Shown: piece by piece, positions 43,546 through 56,673 of the stretch
How the letters are laid out: each line of letters opens with the position of its first letter
Position numbering within the stretch: position 1 is the first letter of the stretch
Source: Takakia lepidozioides
Taxonomy: Eukaryota; Streptophyta; Takakiopsida; Takakiales; Takakiaceae
Direction: 5' to 3'
Length of the DNA: 64,000 nucleotides
Assembly: GCA_030704615.1 (NCBI GenBank)
Contig: CM060734.1
Location: forward strand, 42,982,042 to 43,046,041
Notes under the pieces: generated by a model
What the model saw: the letters and a program-made list of their open reading frames with translations, nothing else
Databases searched by the model: none
What the model was told of the DNA's origin: nothing
Made by a program: the position numbers and the translations under genes

Positions 43546-45613
43546 ATGAGTGATGAAAGAGAAGCTAGATGCCAGAGATATTCAGCAAAAAGAGAAAGCT
43601 ATTTGAAAGCTAATTATCCATATCTTTGGGAGAGAGGAATAGACATAGGGGAATCATCTGGACCTCTCACACCATTAAGATCAAAGAGTACATCACCCAT
43701 ACCGGAAGAACTAGAGTTGGATGCCACTCCTTCTGTTTCTTTGCAAGAAAGATTAAGGGAATTGGTACAGGAAGAAGATCAATCACGAGGTGAAAGATCT
43801 GAGGTACATCCCTGGATAAAAGATTTGACAGAAATCTTTGATAAGAGTTGGCATGGAACACCAAAAGCAGGAACTCCAGTTTCTGAAGCGGAAGGTGAAG
43901 AAGAGAGAAGAGGATGTGGCAGAGCCAACGGAGAGTTCAGACTCTCCAACACCATTACAGTTGAGTTACATGAGTGAAGAAGAAACCCAAGGGCAGAACT
44001 TGGAGGATGAAAACAAAGAGAAGAAATTGGAAGAGGAAGAATATGAAGAAGTAGACCCAACAGCTGAGGTTGAGACTACAACCAGGACATCCCAACCCGT
44101 TGGACCTGGATCAAGTGGAGCACTTGGATCACAGGCCAACGAAGGTGTCGGCTCAGGGGGATCAGGCGGGCGGCTTGGATCTGGCTCTGGGGGGACAGGG
44201 AGTGTGGGAAGTAGTGCAACTGAAGCTAGGAATACTGTGAATATCGTGGAGCCAGTAGCAGGGAGTGCTCAAGGGCCACCACTTGGTGGAAGATCCACCA
44301 CAAAAACAACAGGTCCAGAAGGACCAGCACCAGCAAGGGTGCCAACACCTGTCAGTGGGCAGAAGGTAGGGCCACAGATGACGTTACAACCAACACGGGC
44401 AAAACCACCCTTTCCAATATATTCAGGAAAAGGGGATCCCGATGTACACATTAGCCAATTTGAGCACATGTGTATAGTGAACAATGAGAATGGCGATGAT
44501 GCCAATATGAGATTGTTTCCTTGTTCACTTATAAAGAAAGCAAGTGAATGGTATGCAAGATTCCCTGATAATCATTTCCTAACCTGGAATGGCTTGAATA
44601 CAGCATTTCGAAATAGTTTCAGGACAAGTAGAACTGAGGATGAAGTGTATGGAAGTTTACAACAGTTAAAGCAAAAGAAGCATGAAACTGTTGAGGAGTA
44701 TATGGAAAAGATGGAATTGATGATGAAAAAGCTGGCTGCAGTACCAGCACCAGGTTTACAGAAGACTTGGTTTGTGAGTGGACTAAGACCAGAGTTGCAA
44801 AAGAAAGTGGATATGTTACCCCATAATACAGTGGAGGAGGCATTTGAAACTGCAAACAGAATTGAGCAATTGGGAATGCTCAGGAGAGAGAAAAAGGATG
44901 ATGAGGACTCTGAGGATGAGTCAGATGAAGAAGAAGAGCAAGAACTAAAAATGAAGAGTAAGAGAAAGGAGAAGTTGAAGAGGGATAACTATGAAAAAAA
45001 ATTGGAAGAAATCTTGAAGAAGTATGCCACAGAGGCTGCAACACATTGGAGGAAGGGTGTATGGTGAACAGACCAAGGGCGAGGACCCAATGGTGAAGAA
45101 CTATGTTACTATTGTAATCAGCCAGGACATCCCAAGGCAGCCTGTTCATTCTGGATAAGACACCAGAATGAGATGAGAGCTCCTGTGAATGAGGGCCCAG
45201 TGGTGGCAGCTCACATGGTTAGGCCATGTGTTGTACCAGAAGTAAGTACAATGATAGTAACAAGAAGTAAAGCCAAACTAATACCTCCAGTAGTAGAGGA
45301 AGAAGATGATAATGAAGGTGGCAGTGATATGCCTGAAGATGATGAGGCTTGGAGAGATGAGAAGGAACTGCACAAGGAAGTGGCAGATACCATAAGGGAA
45401 ATGCAGAAGAGTACTGATATTCCTGTGGCAGATTCCTCTGATTCTGATGGAGAAGAAGAAGGGAGTGAGGATGAAAGGAAGAAAGAAGATGCAGACATGC
45501 AAAGTAATGAAGAGACTTTGGACGTGTCCTCAATCCATTATCCAGCAGCAGCGTTGGGAATTCACATTGAATCCCAAGATACACATTCCAGCGTACTCAA
45601 GCAGAATGTTTGA
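43546..45613 (+). pseudogene. gag of copy W with zinc knuckle
   Basis: Starts at the ATG for MSDEREARCQ 22 bp after ORF1. A +1 insertion near 43905 (compared with the L1 copy) shifts the frame, which continues to a TGA at 45065-45067 and then remains open in phase to 45613. In order: an acidic region; a Gly/Ser-rich linker (about 44130-44220); the gag capsid domain (PPFPIYSGKGDPDVHISQFE, ASEWYARFPDNHFLTWNGL, VEEYMEKMELMMKKLA, FVSGLRPELQKKV); a charged K/E helix; a CCHC knuckle (CYYCNQPGHPKAAC, 45106-45147); then acidic sequence leading toward protease. The element breaks off just after 45613. Confidence 0.88.
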
Positions 45614-46766
45614 TACATGACAACCTTTCCTGGAGGGTTATAGAACTTTCAATGTGCGACATATTAAAACCTGCTCTACTCCTCACTGTCTCACAACTGA
45701 ATTTAAGTTGGGCATCAAGATTAACTCTAAATATTGCAACCATGCTACATTTTAACTTATCAAACCCTCTAGATATTAGCGAGGACCTTCTGCCATTTAG
45801 AATGTTGTAATGTCAAGTTGCAACTCTCTTGTTTTCCAGGTTGTATCATGTTTCCTTTGTCCCATAAGCTCTTCTGAGCTTTCTATGGATGTCATAACAT
45901 TCCTGTCATTTCATTTTTCCTTCACTATGGTTTCTCTCAAGTTCTTCTCGTGTTCCTTGGGCCTTATGGGCCTCCCTTGTGATAAACATCTTCTTTCTTT
46001 CTCTCTATTTTTTGGGGCTACATGGGCCCCCACAATGATAGAAGGTTTCGTACCGTGTATTCTACGTGTATTGTAACAAAGTTGCAAAACCATTGAAGAG
46101 TCGGTAAAGAATATTTTCTAAAATGGGGACGAGGGTTTCTTTTATGTCAGTGGCGGAATTATGGAAAACGACGGTGTAGCCCTAACACTCAGAATCTGAC
46201 GTGTGCCCCACGGCGTTGGACACGTGAAGGCCAACAATGCATTGAGTGGAGGGCTCGAGGACAATCTAGCGCCTTCCACCGCTAGATTTCAAAAATTGTC
46301 AAATAACATGTTTTCTGTTAGTACTTCTGCCAGTCTGATAGTAAGGCACAAGCCTGATCCCTGAAATCATCCCTGCAACGATCCATCCAAATGGAAATAA
46401 CTTCATACTTGGATGGAATCTTATATATTTATGACAGGAGTAAATTAAAAATACACCATAGCCAACGGGGATGAGCCAAATGGGTGGACACTACGCGGAC
46501 AACTATTATAGACGCATGCACAACCAACGGCAAAGGAGGATCACTTTGCTCATCGCACTCACTGAGAGAGGTTATTGTTGCTAGTAAAGCTGGAGAGTTG
46601 CAGGAGAGACAACATTCACTTTGAGGTTAGAAGGCGTAGAAGGTAATTGTTGTATTTCACGTCTTCGAGAGAGAGGAAGACGGCGAGAGAGAGAATGAGG
46701 GCCGCGTCGCCCTATAAAACAGAAGGTGTCCAGGGGACACCATGTGACCGGTAGAGAGGATGTAAC
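45614..46766. other. Unassigned region
   Basis: Follows the broken end of copy W. Short frames only, none recognisable. A CCCTATAAAAC at about 46709 could be a TATA box on plus but no gene follows. The missing remainders of copies W, Z and V should all lie to the right but none is here. Confidence 0.4.
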
Positions 46767-46835
46767 TAATAGTACCCGTGGTACCATGGGGGTACATGGG
46801 TACCCCATGGTACCACCTGGTACCCAGGGGTGTCA
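46767..46835. repeat. GGTACC-rich inverted repeat
   Basis: Nested palindromes of GGTACC, GTACAT and CCATGG; TACCATGGGG at about 46781 pairs with CCCCATGGTA at about 46802 to give a 10-bp stem. Confidence 0.7.
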
Positions 46836-46924
46836 AGGATATCTAGGGTACGAGAGGATTTGATTCAAGTTGACGCTTGTTGGTAATGATAGCAGTAAGA
46901 GAGCGGTAAGAAACAAAATAAATT

Positions 46925-47990
46925 AAAAACGACCGCCAGGTCGCTCAATTTAAAAAACAAAAAAAATTGGAAGTCACCGCAAATGGCGGTCGCTTAAATA
47001 AAAATAATTTAAAGAAAAATATTTAAATGGCGGTCGCTTCATTTAAAGATATATAAGCGACCCGCCAGTGGCGGTCGCTTAATTTTAAATAAAAATATAA
47101 AAATATAAGAATTACAAATTTATTTATTCATATATATATATATATTACGACTGCCACTCTCGATCGTTACATTTAAAAAATGAATAAAAATATAGTCGAC
47201 CGCCACTGGCGGTCGCTTTATTTAGATAACAAAAAAACTTGGAAGCGACCGCCATTGGCGGTCGCTTGATTATATAATGATAATATTTAAATAAAAAAAT
47301 TATTTACATATTTAAGAAAAAACACCGCCATTGGTGGTCGCTTAATTTAAAAAACAAAACAAAATTGGAAGCGGCCGCCACTGGCACTCGCTAAATTTAA
47401 AAAGTAAAATAAAATTAGAAGCAACTCCCACTGGCGGTCTCTTAATTTAAAAAAAATAAAAATAGAATTGACTGCCAACAGAGGTGACCACTTTATTTAA
47501 GAAACAAAAACAATTGCAAGCGACCCCACTAGCGGTCGCTTAATCTAAAAAATAAAAAACAATTGGAAACGACCGTCACTAGCGGTCGAGTAATTTCAAA
47601 AATAAAATAAATTATAAAAAAAAAAAATTGGAAGCGGCGGTCGCTTAATTTTAAAATAAAAATAAAATTGGAAACAACCGCCTATATACCACAAATATGC
47701 GGTTGCATAGTTTTTTTATATTTTTAAATCAAGCGACCGCCAATATGGCGGTCGCTTGTTTTTGTTTTTGTTTTTATTTTAAGGCGACCGCCAATGTGGC
47801 GGTCACGTGTTTTATTTTATTTTCTGAATAAAGTGTTGGCGGTCGCTTCTTTTTGTTTTATTTTTAAATTGAAGCGATCGCCATATTGGCGGTTGCTCTG
47901 ATTTGTTTTAATTTCTAAATATAAAGCGACTGCCACAATTGGCGGTCGCTTTTATTTTCATATTTTCCTTAATTTATTTGTCACCGCCAC
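46925..47990. repeat. GCGACCGCC...GGCGGTCGC palindrome array (right copy)
   Basis: About fifteen units of the same motif as 26455-27300, with AT-rich spacers often containing TTAAAAAACAAAA or TTTATTTTTAAAT. Some units have lost an arm. The motif inverted GCAGCCACG flanks both arrays on their outer sides (26390-26398, and complement at 48002-48010). Confidence 0.9.
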
Positions 47991-49869
47991 CATGTCGGCG
48001 ACGTGGCTGCTTAAGTGACAAAAATTTACCTGGCCATTTTTTTACTAGAATATTCCCGGAACCGGACATGACGGAGGTCCTGTCTGCGCCAGGTTTGACG
48101 TGACCTGACGCTGATGGACGTCAGCGTCAACCGGGGTTCAATTAATTGGGTAAGATCCAGTGTATTTAAATATGGCAAAAAATCGCCAGATTTTGACCTA
48201 GAAAATAGGTCAGCTATTTTTATAAAGAAAATTTGGGAGTAAAAATCAAAATGTTTGCCAGAAAGCGCCAATGCTTAAATATCAGGAGCGTTGACATGTT
48301 AAAATGTGACACCTCCTATATAGCCACTTTTCTAACCCTGCCATCTCGTTATTCTCGCTACATGGGCACTGGGTAAAATTATGTACATATAGCCTTTGTG
48401 GCGATTTTGGAAAAGTGAAAAAACAAACACTGGTAAGATCCCACGGAATGTCATGTGGTCAACGTAGTGGGAACTTCAACATGGGCCATCATGTTGCAGC
48501 CCTAACCTTGATTCATCGATTACGAACAACAATAAAACCACGAAAAATTAATCAACAGTCAGATGTGATTCGATTCAGTACATCGTAAGCCGTCATGAGT
48601 TGCCTGAGATATGAGGTCTCACAACATGCCTCTGTTGATCCCTCTTCTTCTGCCCCTCGTTTTTCTTCTTCAGATGTCTGTGTTGTGCATGAAGCTCCTT
48701 CATAAGCTTTCCTATCGAATTTTGTTATCGCTCCGTAACCAAAGCTTCATGGGGAACCTTTGTTTCCAAATGTAACCACTATCTATGTGTGTGTGGTTAA
48801 GGTGTGCATCTCTGGAGCTCCAGTGTTGAGACCCTTTAGAACACTTCTTTATCCGAGTTGAGTAGAGTAACATGAAAGTATGTTCATACTAATATTTCAT
48901 GTTATTACTCCAAAAAAATTCTACAATTTCCTCGCACCACATTCCTAAGTATTTCGCAGTTCTTTTTCATCAGCATTTAACAGTTTTTGTGTTTTGAAGC
49001 CTACATGTGTCAAGTATGGGGTGTCCTAAGGTAAAGGTTGGTTTGCACTCCCTCGTCGCATCTTGCATGAAAGGTGGATAGCCTAGCCATGTGTATGTCC
49101 TAGCAGACCATTGCCTCTCTGCTTTCTTTCCTCGCCCTTTCTTTGTGAGATCTTCATTTAGTTTTCAATGTGTTCCTTTCCCAAAGCATTTACGTTTTGC
49201 ATTGCAGAGAGTTTGGAGAAAGTAGGCAGCCTGAATGACGACATGCACTACTGACTCTGGCTCTGATCGTCTGAGGCATTAGTATCCTCTTTTGAACTAC
49301 TCTCAGTGTCCTGACCCTCATGTCGTATGTCGTCGGGCACCGTATCAGATCATCATCATCACCACTCTCTGATCAACCTTCATCCATACTACCCGACGCC
49401 CCATGGTCAATAGTGCTATTGCTATTGCCATGATGCCGTACACGACGTTGTGTTGTTGGCCCAATCCGACCGACCTTGATGCATTCAATTAGCGCATTGT
49501 ATCCATTAGCTTTGGCAAACTTTGACTCCTCTACGGAAGGTGTTCTCCCAAACCTGCTACACAATGTCACAAACAAATAAGTTAGTTTATATTGTAGGAA
49601 AGAGAGAAAAAAAACTAAACTATAAGCCATAGACAAACTAAGAGCACATTGATACCCAAAATGGAATTGTAAATGTTTTAGTGTGTAGTGCCTTCGAAAT
49701 GTTATAACGTGGAGGTCCTAGGTTCAAGTATGCATTGCTTAATATTTGTAGAACAATGAACGACTGCCATTGGACAAAACCGGAGTCAATGATCAACTAG
49801 TTTTTGAAATTCAAATTTCAAATTCAAACTCAAATTTTCCCACCTAAATTCAAATGTACCCCCTTAACC
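47991..49869. other. Unassigned region
   Basis: Right of the array the minus strand reads CTAGTAAAAAAATGGCC (48038-48054), similar to a decayed CACTA-type end. The rest holds no long frame. A minus-strand stretch at 49373-49559 behind a good acceptor (TGTGTAGCAG) encodes FGRTPSVEESKFAKANGYN...VGRIG and could be a last exon of a transposon gene; family not recognised. Confidence 0.35.
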
Positions 49870-50049
49870 TACGACGTCCAAGGGTCGCACTTTTCGACCC
49901 TGGACGTCGCTAATGCGGATCGCAGAAAAGGGAAAAACAAAAAATAAATAAAAATTGCCCCGACGTCGCAAATTCGGGCTGCTACCCCGCTCCAAAAGGT
50001 GACGTTTGCAACGTTGTGGCGTCGCTAATCCGCCCCTTTTCCTATAGTG
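49870..50049 (-). mobile_element. CACTA-type transposon terminus with subterminal inverted repeats
   Basis: The minus strand from 50049 begins CACTATAGGAAAAGGGGC, matching the CACTA plus A-rich start of plant En/Spm elements. The adjacent 180 bp carry repeated GCGACG/GACGTC motifs, including an almost perfect hairpin at 49871-49911 (CGACGTCCAAGGGTCG against CGACCCTGGACGTCG). The partner end was not found. Confidence 0.6.
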
Positions 50050-51446
50050 TGTGAATATCATACTACGGAAATCATGGTTGGCATTTTGGGAACACACCCC
50101 ATCTTCTTTGCTATCTGGATCTCCCTCCTTCCTCGAAATCGCCTATCCTTCAAGTTCTTTGCGACCAACTCCATCGATCGGCTCTCACACCAACGACCCC
50201 CAAACTTTTTCTCCAATTCCTCTATGGCTTGATGTGGGCCTCTGGCGGCGTCGTGAAGGCGGTCGAGGTATCTCAACCTCGTTGGCAATATCATTGTTGA
50301 CGTTCTCGTCCGGTGAAATGACATTTTGCAAATCATCCTCCGTGATCGGCCAAGCCTGTGCCCGCACCGTGACCTATTCATACATAAAAAGGAAAAACCC
50401 TTCAATGAACTTCATATGATGACAATATAAATCCAAATTGAACAATATATGGGTTTAAGGTCATGTAATATCGTTTAGGAACCACAAACTTCCATGTCCC
50501 TCCCTCCCAAGGTCTGTTCAAAAAACGGACGGGCTTAATTTTGACACCGAAAACGTTACCAAGTCCTACCTAGCTTCAAGCGAACCAGTCCGGGCCCTTA
50601 TACAAAGCAACAGGGTTTTGGACGCCCTAAAATATTTTCCAGTCCCTACAATTGTTTAAGGTTTGGCCACCCCAGTACTCTTCTCTTGCAGCCTTGGGGC
50701 ATGTAAAGGGTTTTAATTTTCTTCCCTTCAATGATCTTCAACAAAATTTATCCAGGGCCTCTGTCCCGGGCCTGTTCATCCAAAAAGAAAAAAAAACTAG
50801 GAAGAATCACGAACTATTCTCAGTTTGCATGTATTGTATTGTATGACATTGTTTATAATGATCCCAGTACGATGTAGTCTTGTCAATCTCTACAAGTGTG
50901 GGAGGGTGCAATGTTAGTGGAGTCGTCGATTCTTCTTCACTTGCCCATGAAATCGGGAGTGTACTACATTCCTGAAATTGATCATGCACACATCAGATAC
51001 TTACATAGTCTCTGGCTCCGATATACTGCGCGAGGACGAGCACATTTGCTAAGTCAATTTCCTTTGGGTCTGTGGACCCAGAATGGTATTACAACAAAAG
51101 ATGCACGAGCTGTATCACGAAATTGTAATACGTTATATGTCTCTCTGCAACCGATCAATATACTACATGTTCGATCGAGACTCGTCGGAGTCTCATTATA
51201 TGAATTGCAATATCAAGAATATGGCAATGTTGCAGTTCGCGCCAGACTCAATTCACTGCCATTGAGCAGTGTTGGCATGACCAGATTCTTCGTGTCAATT
51301 TGGAGAATTGATGAATCCTTGGCTTCGATTGCACTGCCTCTTCCTAAGCCGATCATTCATATGGAGTTGGGCAGCTAGAACCGTCATAAATGTTTAACTA
51401 GAGAGAGCAAATTGGGAGAAGAAACCTGTAGTTCTAACTATGTAAC
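50050..51446. other. Unassigned region downstream of the LPR gene
   Basis: A minus frame at 50058-50405 has protein-like composition (HQAIEELEKKFGGRWCESRS, ELVAKNLKDRRFRG) and could be an exon, but it is unsupported. The segment next to 51446 should be the 3' untranslated region of the ferroxidase gene. Confidence 0.35.
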
Positions 51447-53531
51447 TTAATTTTGGACTTTGATGGGGCGCATCATATCGTTGTCTTCATGATCAAGAAT
51501 GTGGCAATGCCAGACATAGCCAGGCTCTGCTGTCGGATCAAATGGGAAGTCACCTCCACCACGGGGAGTCCAGTGAAGCACAAACCTTGTGACAGCACTC
51601 GGTAAGGTCACCGCTGTATCTTTCCAACCAATCTGATTCGGAGTGGGGCCTCTCGGCTTCTCTGTATAACAGCTCCTAGGATGTGGGTACGGTAGCTTGA
51701 GTGAGCATGAGACATTGCTTTCGTAGAGGGCCTGGTTGAAAAACTGCTGGTTTAAGACACGAAATTGGACAAGGTGGATATGCATGGGGTGTGCATCTGG
51801 CGTGAGGTTGACGATCTCCCAAACCTCAGTGCTCCCCTTGATAGGCGTCTCTGTGGCTGGATCCATCCATGTGTGGTTTGTAAGGAGGGAGTATATTGGG
51901 TTTCCCGCTGTGTCGTCAGTCTCTCGCATTTTCAAGTTTCGCCAGACTGCATTTTCTATGTTAATCACTGGATCCGCTGATCGTAGTATTTGAGGGATGG
52001 CTACATCCCGGTGATGATGTAACTTATCTTGTACTATGAATTTGAGCACAGCCAAAGTACTCGGCGGGCAAAAAACATCGACTCCGACTGGAAAGGGAGC
52101 TGGAGCTGAATTATTCAAGATCACCTCACTACCAGGAACAAGTGAAAAATCGATGATAAGATCCACTCGCTCAGCGGGACCCATCTGCACAGTGGAAAGA
52201 TTCTGTGGTTGATACAGTAAACCACCATCTGTACCAATTTGTAGAATGGAGACTCGTTGATCGCTGAGTGAGAGCTGAAAAAACCGGGCACTAGCAGCAT
52301 TCAGGATCCGGAATCTATATTTTCGCGGTTGGACATGCATGGATGGCCATGCTTTTCCATTGACGACGATTGTATCTCCGAAGTACTCCGGGCACCAGTT
52401 GGGATGAATCGTGGGGGAATCCCCCACGTTTGGGAAGTTGATAGATCCATCTTTGCGGAACTGTTTGTCTTGCAAGACTAGATTAACTTCGAACTTTCCC
52501 GACGGCAGCCACGATGGATTGTTCTCCTTGGCCGGTCTTACGATGTAGAGTCCGCACAACCCGGCCAAAACGTTCAACCTCGTGATTCCTAGAGAGTGAT
52601 CGTGATACCAGAGCATAGCGGGCGTCTGTGAATTCGCGTAGGTGTAGTTCTGTTTAACATACTTGGGGCCGCGCGCACCGCCTGCGGTGTACCACGTGTC
52701 TGGATGACCGTCGGACGCACTTTCTGCCTCAGCACCATGGACGTGTGTGACAATGGGGACCCCTCCACGACCGCCCGGGTTCGCCCACATAAGGGATCTG
52801 TCCACAGTGAACATGTGGTGCGCATCGTAGATGTGATTTTCCCACCGGACATGAGCTTCTTCACCCGCTTCTGCTATTAGAGTTGGACCTGGATATACAG
52901 CTGTGTCCTGACTTTTTCCATAGGCATAGAGTGTTGTCGGTGGAAGATCCCTGTGCAGCTTCTGCGCATGACATGCAGAGAGCAAGCTGCAGACTTGTAA
53001 TCTCGGGCTTTGTTGCTCAGGAAATCTGATTGGCGACTGGCAACTCCTATCTGTTGAACTAAGGGACTGTCAAAGTCTGTACATCTCCAGGATGCATAGG
53101 ATTATAGAGCTCTCACAGTTTTGCACGATAGTTTTGTGGAGCTCATAACCACTGTGTTGCTGGTCAGGTTTGCGCTATATTTCAGTGCAGACCCTCGCTC
53201 CGAGAGTACTGTTTTTGAGCTGAATTAAATACTCAATTGTCAGTCTATATTCGTGGTCAAGGTCTAAAGCGTAATTCAGAGTTGAGGTCCACGGACGTCT
53301 CCTTACCTGAGTTGTTTTGTAAGTACCCAAAGTGACCTGCGTTTTACTCGGCAGATAAATCTTCTGAAGTCTCGGCAACTTGTCGACGAATTGCTCCAGC
53401 GCCGGCGATGGATTCAATTTTTGGCAGACAGAGTCTTCATTATGTCCATTATCTGCGCCTACAGCAGGATGGAAGCACGCCAAAACAATCAACAGCGTGA
53501 TTGTTAATCTGGAGAAGTTGAGTAGGTCCAT
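51447..53531 (-). CDS. LPR: LPR-type multicopper ferroxidase
   Basis: Two exons, 53531-53307 and 52961-51447, with a 345-bp phase-0 intron (donor CAG|GTAAGG, acceptor GCGCAG|AAG), giving 579 residues, close to the 581 of Arabidopsis LPR1. I start at MDLLNFSRL because it opens a signal peptide ending near AVGA; an upstream ATG at 53570 would add 13 residues before it. Copper ligands are all present: H148-V-H150, H195-D-H197, H466-PM-H469-I-H471, and H560-C561-H562-ILD-H566 with Met at 571/572. LPR signatures include LHRDLPPTTLYAYG, SIHPxWxPEYFGD-like and WHCHILDHEDNDMM. The family oxidises Fe(II) in the secretory pathway or cell wall and acts in phosphate and iron sensing. It is the only host gene I can support here. 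Most likely functional. Confidence 0.93.
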
Positions 53532-56500
53532 GTGGCTCACGTCAAATTGCATTGATGTTTGAACTCTCAAATGTTGTATCCCTGTGCAGACCTGTAAGAG
53601 CAGTGGCCCAAGTCGAATATCAGGAAACAGATCTTAATAACCAGACTGCAAGGGAAAAGCCTTAGGGGCCTAGTGCGCATCGATTCACACCTCAAAGTGC
53701 AGGCCTAAATTCCTTAGCTGCGCATGCCACCGTCAGGTTTAGGAATTGGGAACTGTTCAGTAGGGCATTTGGACCAAAGCCCTTCGCCATCTCCTGAATG
53801 TTTTGAATATAACGGTTCAAGGAAGGCAACACTCGTTAGTTGAGTACAACACCCTCGAGGATGGAAGCTGTCATGAGTTCAATGCAGCCTTGGAAGAGTC
53901 CGACTCTTATTGCCAGGCCCTCAAACGACGATTGAGGACATTCACTCAACAATCTCTTAAATTTTGTGAGAGGAGTGAGTGCACCGTGTGAATGGATACC
54001 ACAATGCATGCACATCCGCCTGTTCCGAATGGCAGAAACCTTCTGACTTTTTAAAGCACTTCTTTCGAGTCATATAATCACAAACGGCACAGGTACATGT
54101 ATACATATGGATCCGTGGAGCAAATTTCTATAGTTCGAGACTGCATTTCCCATTTTATAGCAGGCCTAACAATCACTTCAAGGGCAACTGCAATTTACAT
54201 ATGAAGCCATTCATGAGACGTTCACAGCAAAGCATGAGGCCCAACTACGTTTAAATACTTGTCAGGTTTAGCTGGTAGTGCAGTCACCTGATACTCTAGC
54301 CACTGAATGAAGTCCCAGGGGTGAGGGTGAAGTCTGGGTCCGGCCTCGTGAATGTGCAGCAACAGGTTTATTCTGAATTGAAGTTGCAGCTGTTCTGTAC
54401 TTATACAATGCTGCAGGTCCAAAGATTTGCAACCAAGTTTACTTAATATGCTTGACCACAACATTTAACGTCCTGCCAGCAATGCCAGAAGCTGCTTCGA
54501 AGCTATATAAAAGGCGGCCGTGCGCTCTGCAAGGCATGACATCTACGTACCGTGCCCGAACACCGATAGACATCAAATCAAACACGTCACATGAGTCGAT
54601 CACTTCCTGGGGACCCTACTCATATTCAGCTCCGAAAAAGGTAAACCAACTCTTCCCAACTTTGTTCATTAGTCACCACAAGAAAGGCAGAGTACACACC
54701 ACCCGGGGATCCATACAAATTACTGTAGCTGTACCTTGATCCCAACCTGATGGCAGCCTGATGGGTGGTGCGAGACGAACAGCACGGCTCCGCGAATCTA
54801 GTGATGCGTCTTAGCCAGCTGCAGTTCAATCCAAATTCTTGAGCTTTGCTAGCTGCGATATCCCGTATATTATAAGACCGCAGCTGCGATCCCTGCAGTG
54901 TTTATAGCTCGCATCCTCCACTGATGAAGCTGCTGCGCGCGTGCCGGTGCAGAGCTGAGCATGCGAGATGCTGCAGCGCTCTGGGAGACGGCACGAGCAG
55001 CCTGCGTGCCGCCGCATGCTGCCTGCCTTCGCCCCACGCGCCTTCCCGACGTCATCCATCCCTCATCCATCCCTATAAATGGCTGCCGGAATCAGACTGC
55101 CGGGAGCAAGGGTGACCGAGCACGCGCGCCGCCGGGCCGGGGGATTACATGGGGTACATGAACTCCACATGTACGTACGCCGTAGGGCGTGGGTACATGA
55201 AACTGAACGGGTGAGAAAACAGGGAATGATATGAACCCCTTCAGTTTGAGGAAAGCTTAACCTCTTTCACACCAGTGTTGGACGGTTCTCTGGTTTTGGG
55301 TAGAACCTGCAGGGTAGGTTCTATCTTGTGGAAGGTAAATAGAGAACCTCCTGTCCGGGTACTTAAAAACATGGACAGTTAGAGAACTTGCGGTGCAGAG
55401 TATATCTCCGAGTTACATTTTTCACGGGTATTGTGTTATACCGGTTCTTTAATGTAATTATCCGCCAAATCCGGTGCTTGGGTATATTGGTAGAGAACCG
55501 AGAGATGACCCGGTCCCAGTTCTGAGTTCAAAAGTTATTATGGACAGAATAAATAAAAAATGTGCATGTATGGGCAACCTGCCTCTGAAACCGCCATATG
55601 GCATGCGGGGGCCATTCCGCAGCGTTAAGGACTGCGTCTCCTGCCCTCTCATTGGATTGCAAGTCCTAATCAAACATAACCGAGGTTTGGAGGCATCTTG
55701 CCTATGTGGCAGCGTTTAATTTGTCTTGGACAGGCCTCTCACCCGCCATACCCCACCACCGCCTGGGTTATGTCTACCGTGCTCGGTACAGAGGGAGGCT
55801 TTGACTGTCCTTGGACGCTACCGCGCCTCGGCACTCCTGGTGTCCGGCTACGGTCTCGCCTCCCCATTTACCTAGTCCATATTATGTTTCATAATGTGCT
55901 AGTGCAACTGGCATAATGTGCTAAGTTAGTGTGCGCAATAGGCCTAGAATTCTACTTTTTAATCCTCCTCCAAATCGCCATACTTGTATAGGCAGGCAAA
56001 ATCCTAAAGAAACAAGGTGGAAGCTGCGGTGAGCTAAGGGGAAAAAAAAAAGTGGGGCGAAAACGGGCTGACTCAAGGGAAAAAAAAAAAAAAAAAAAAA
56101 AACTCAAGTAGAGGTATACTAAAGATAGGTAGCAATCCCCAGACTTAGTCAGTGCTTGAATTGTTTTAGTGTGGGTCAAACCTGGTGACAACTACATACG
56201 CTGGCAGCTGGGGTGAGCTAAGGGAGAAAACCTGAAGCCGTTGAGATAACGAACCAACTGATTCCTTCAGATTTCAGCTATGTTATTTTTTTATTATTCT
56301 TAGGTTAAAAAGGTGGTACGGAACCCAATAATCTGGTGAAATGAAAGAATGTTCAACAGTTGACTAATTTGGAGGCCGCGTTGGGCTCCAAAATTCAAAG
56401 TCCGCTGTCCAAATTTGGCAGGAATGGTAAACCGGATACATGTCAACAACGCTTGCAAGTATGCTTCTTACTTAACGTAGAGCGTAAGTAAGACATGGAG

Positions 56501-56673
56501 GAGCCGAGAGCCCCCAGCGCATTACTTCCCGCTCCTCCAGCCTTACCGACGTAACGAAACAGCAAACAACAGTTTACGCCTGGACGGCAGGGATTGAATC
56601 CAGTTGACTTTCGGATTTGACGAGGAACCGTACAAGTACAAACCACTTGCCTGAAAGAGGAGAACCTGTTTAA
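53532..56673. other. Unassigned region upstream of the LPR gene
   Basis: Should contain the ferroxidase promoter and 5' leader near 53570-54000; no clear minus-strand TATA box was seen there. Plus-strand TATA-like boxes occur at about 54503 (TATATAAAAG) and 55073 (TATAAATGG), without a convincing gene. AGAGAACC motifs recur at 55330-55500. A run of about 28 A lies at 56075-56102. No coding sequence recognised. Confidence 0.4.

Noticed and set aside
50896-51378. 160-residue plus-strand frame beside the ferroxidase gene
   Set aside because: It lies antisense to the likely 3' untranslated region, has no domain-like pattern and no support from other copies.
55458-55719. Overlapping frames of about 70-80 residues near 55.5 kb
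   Set aside because: No family features, no splice partners, and similar length on both strands as expected by chance.
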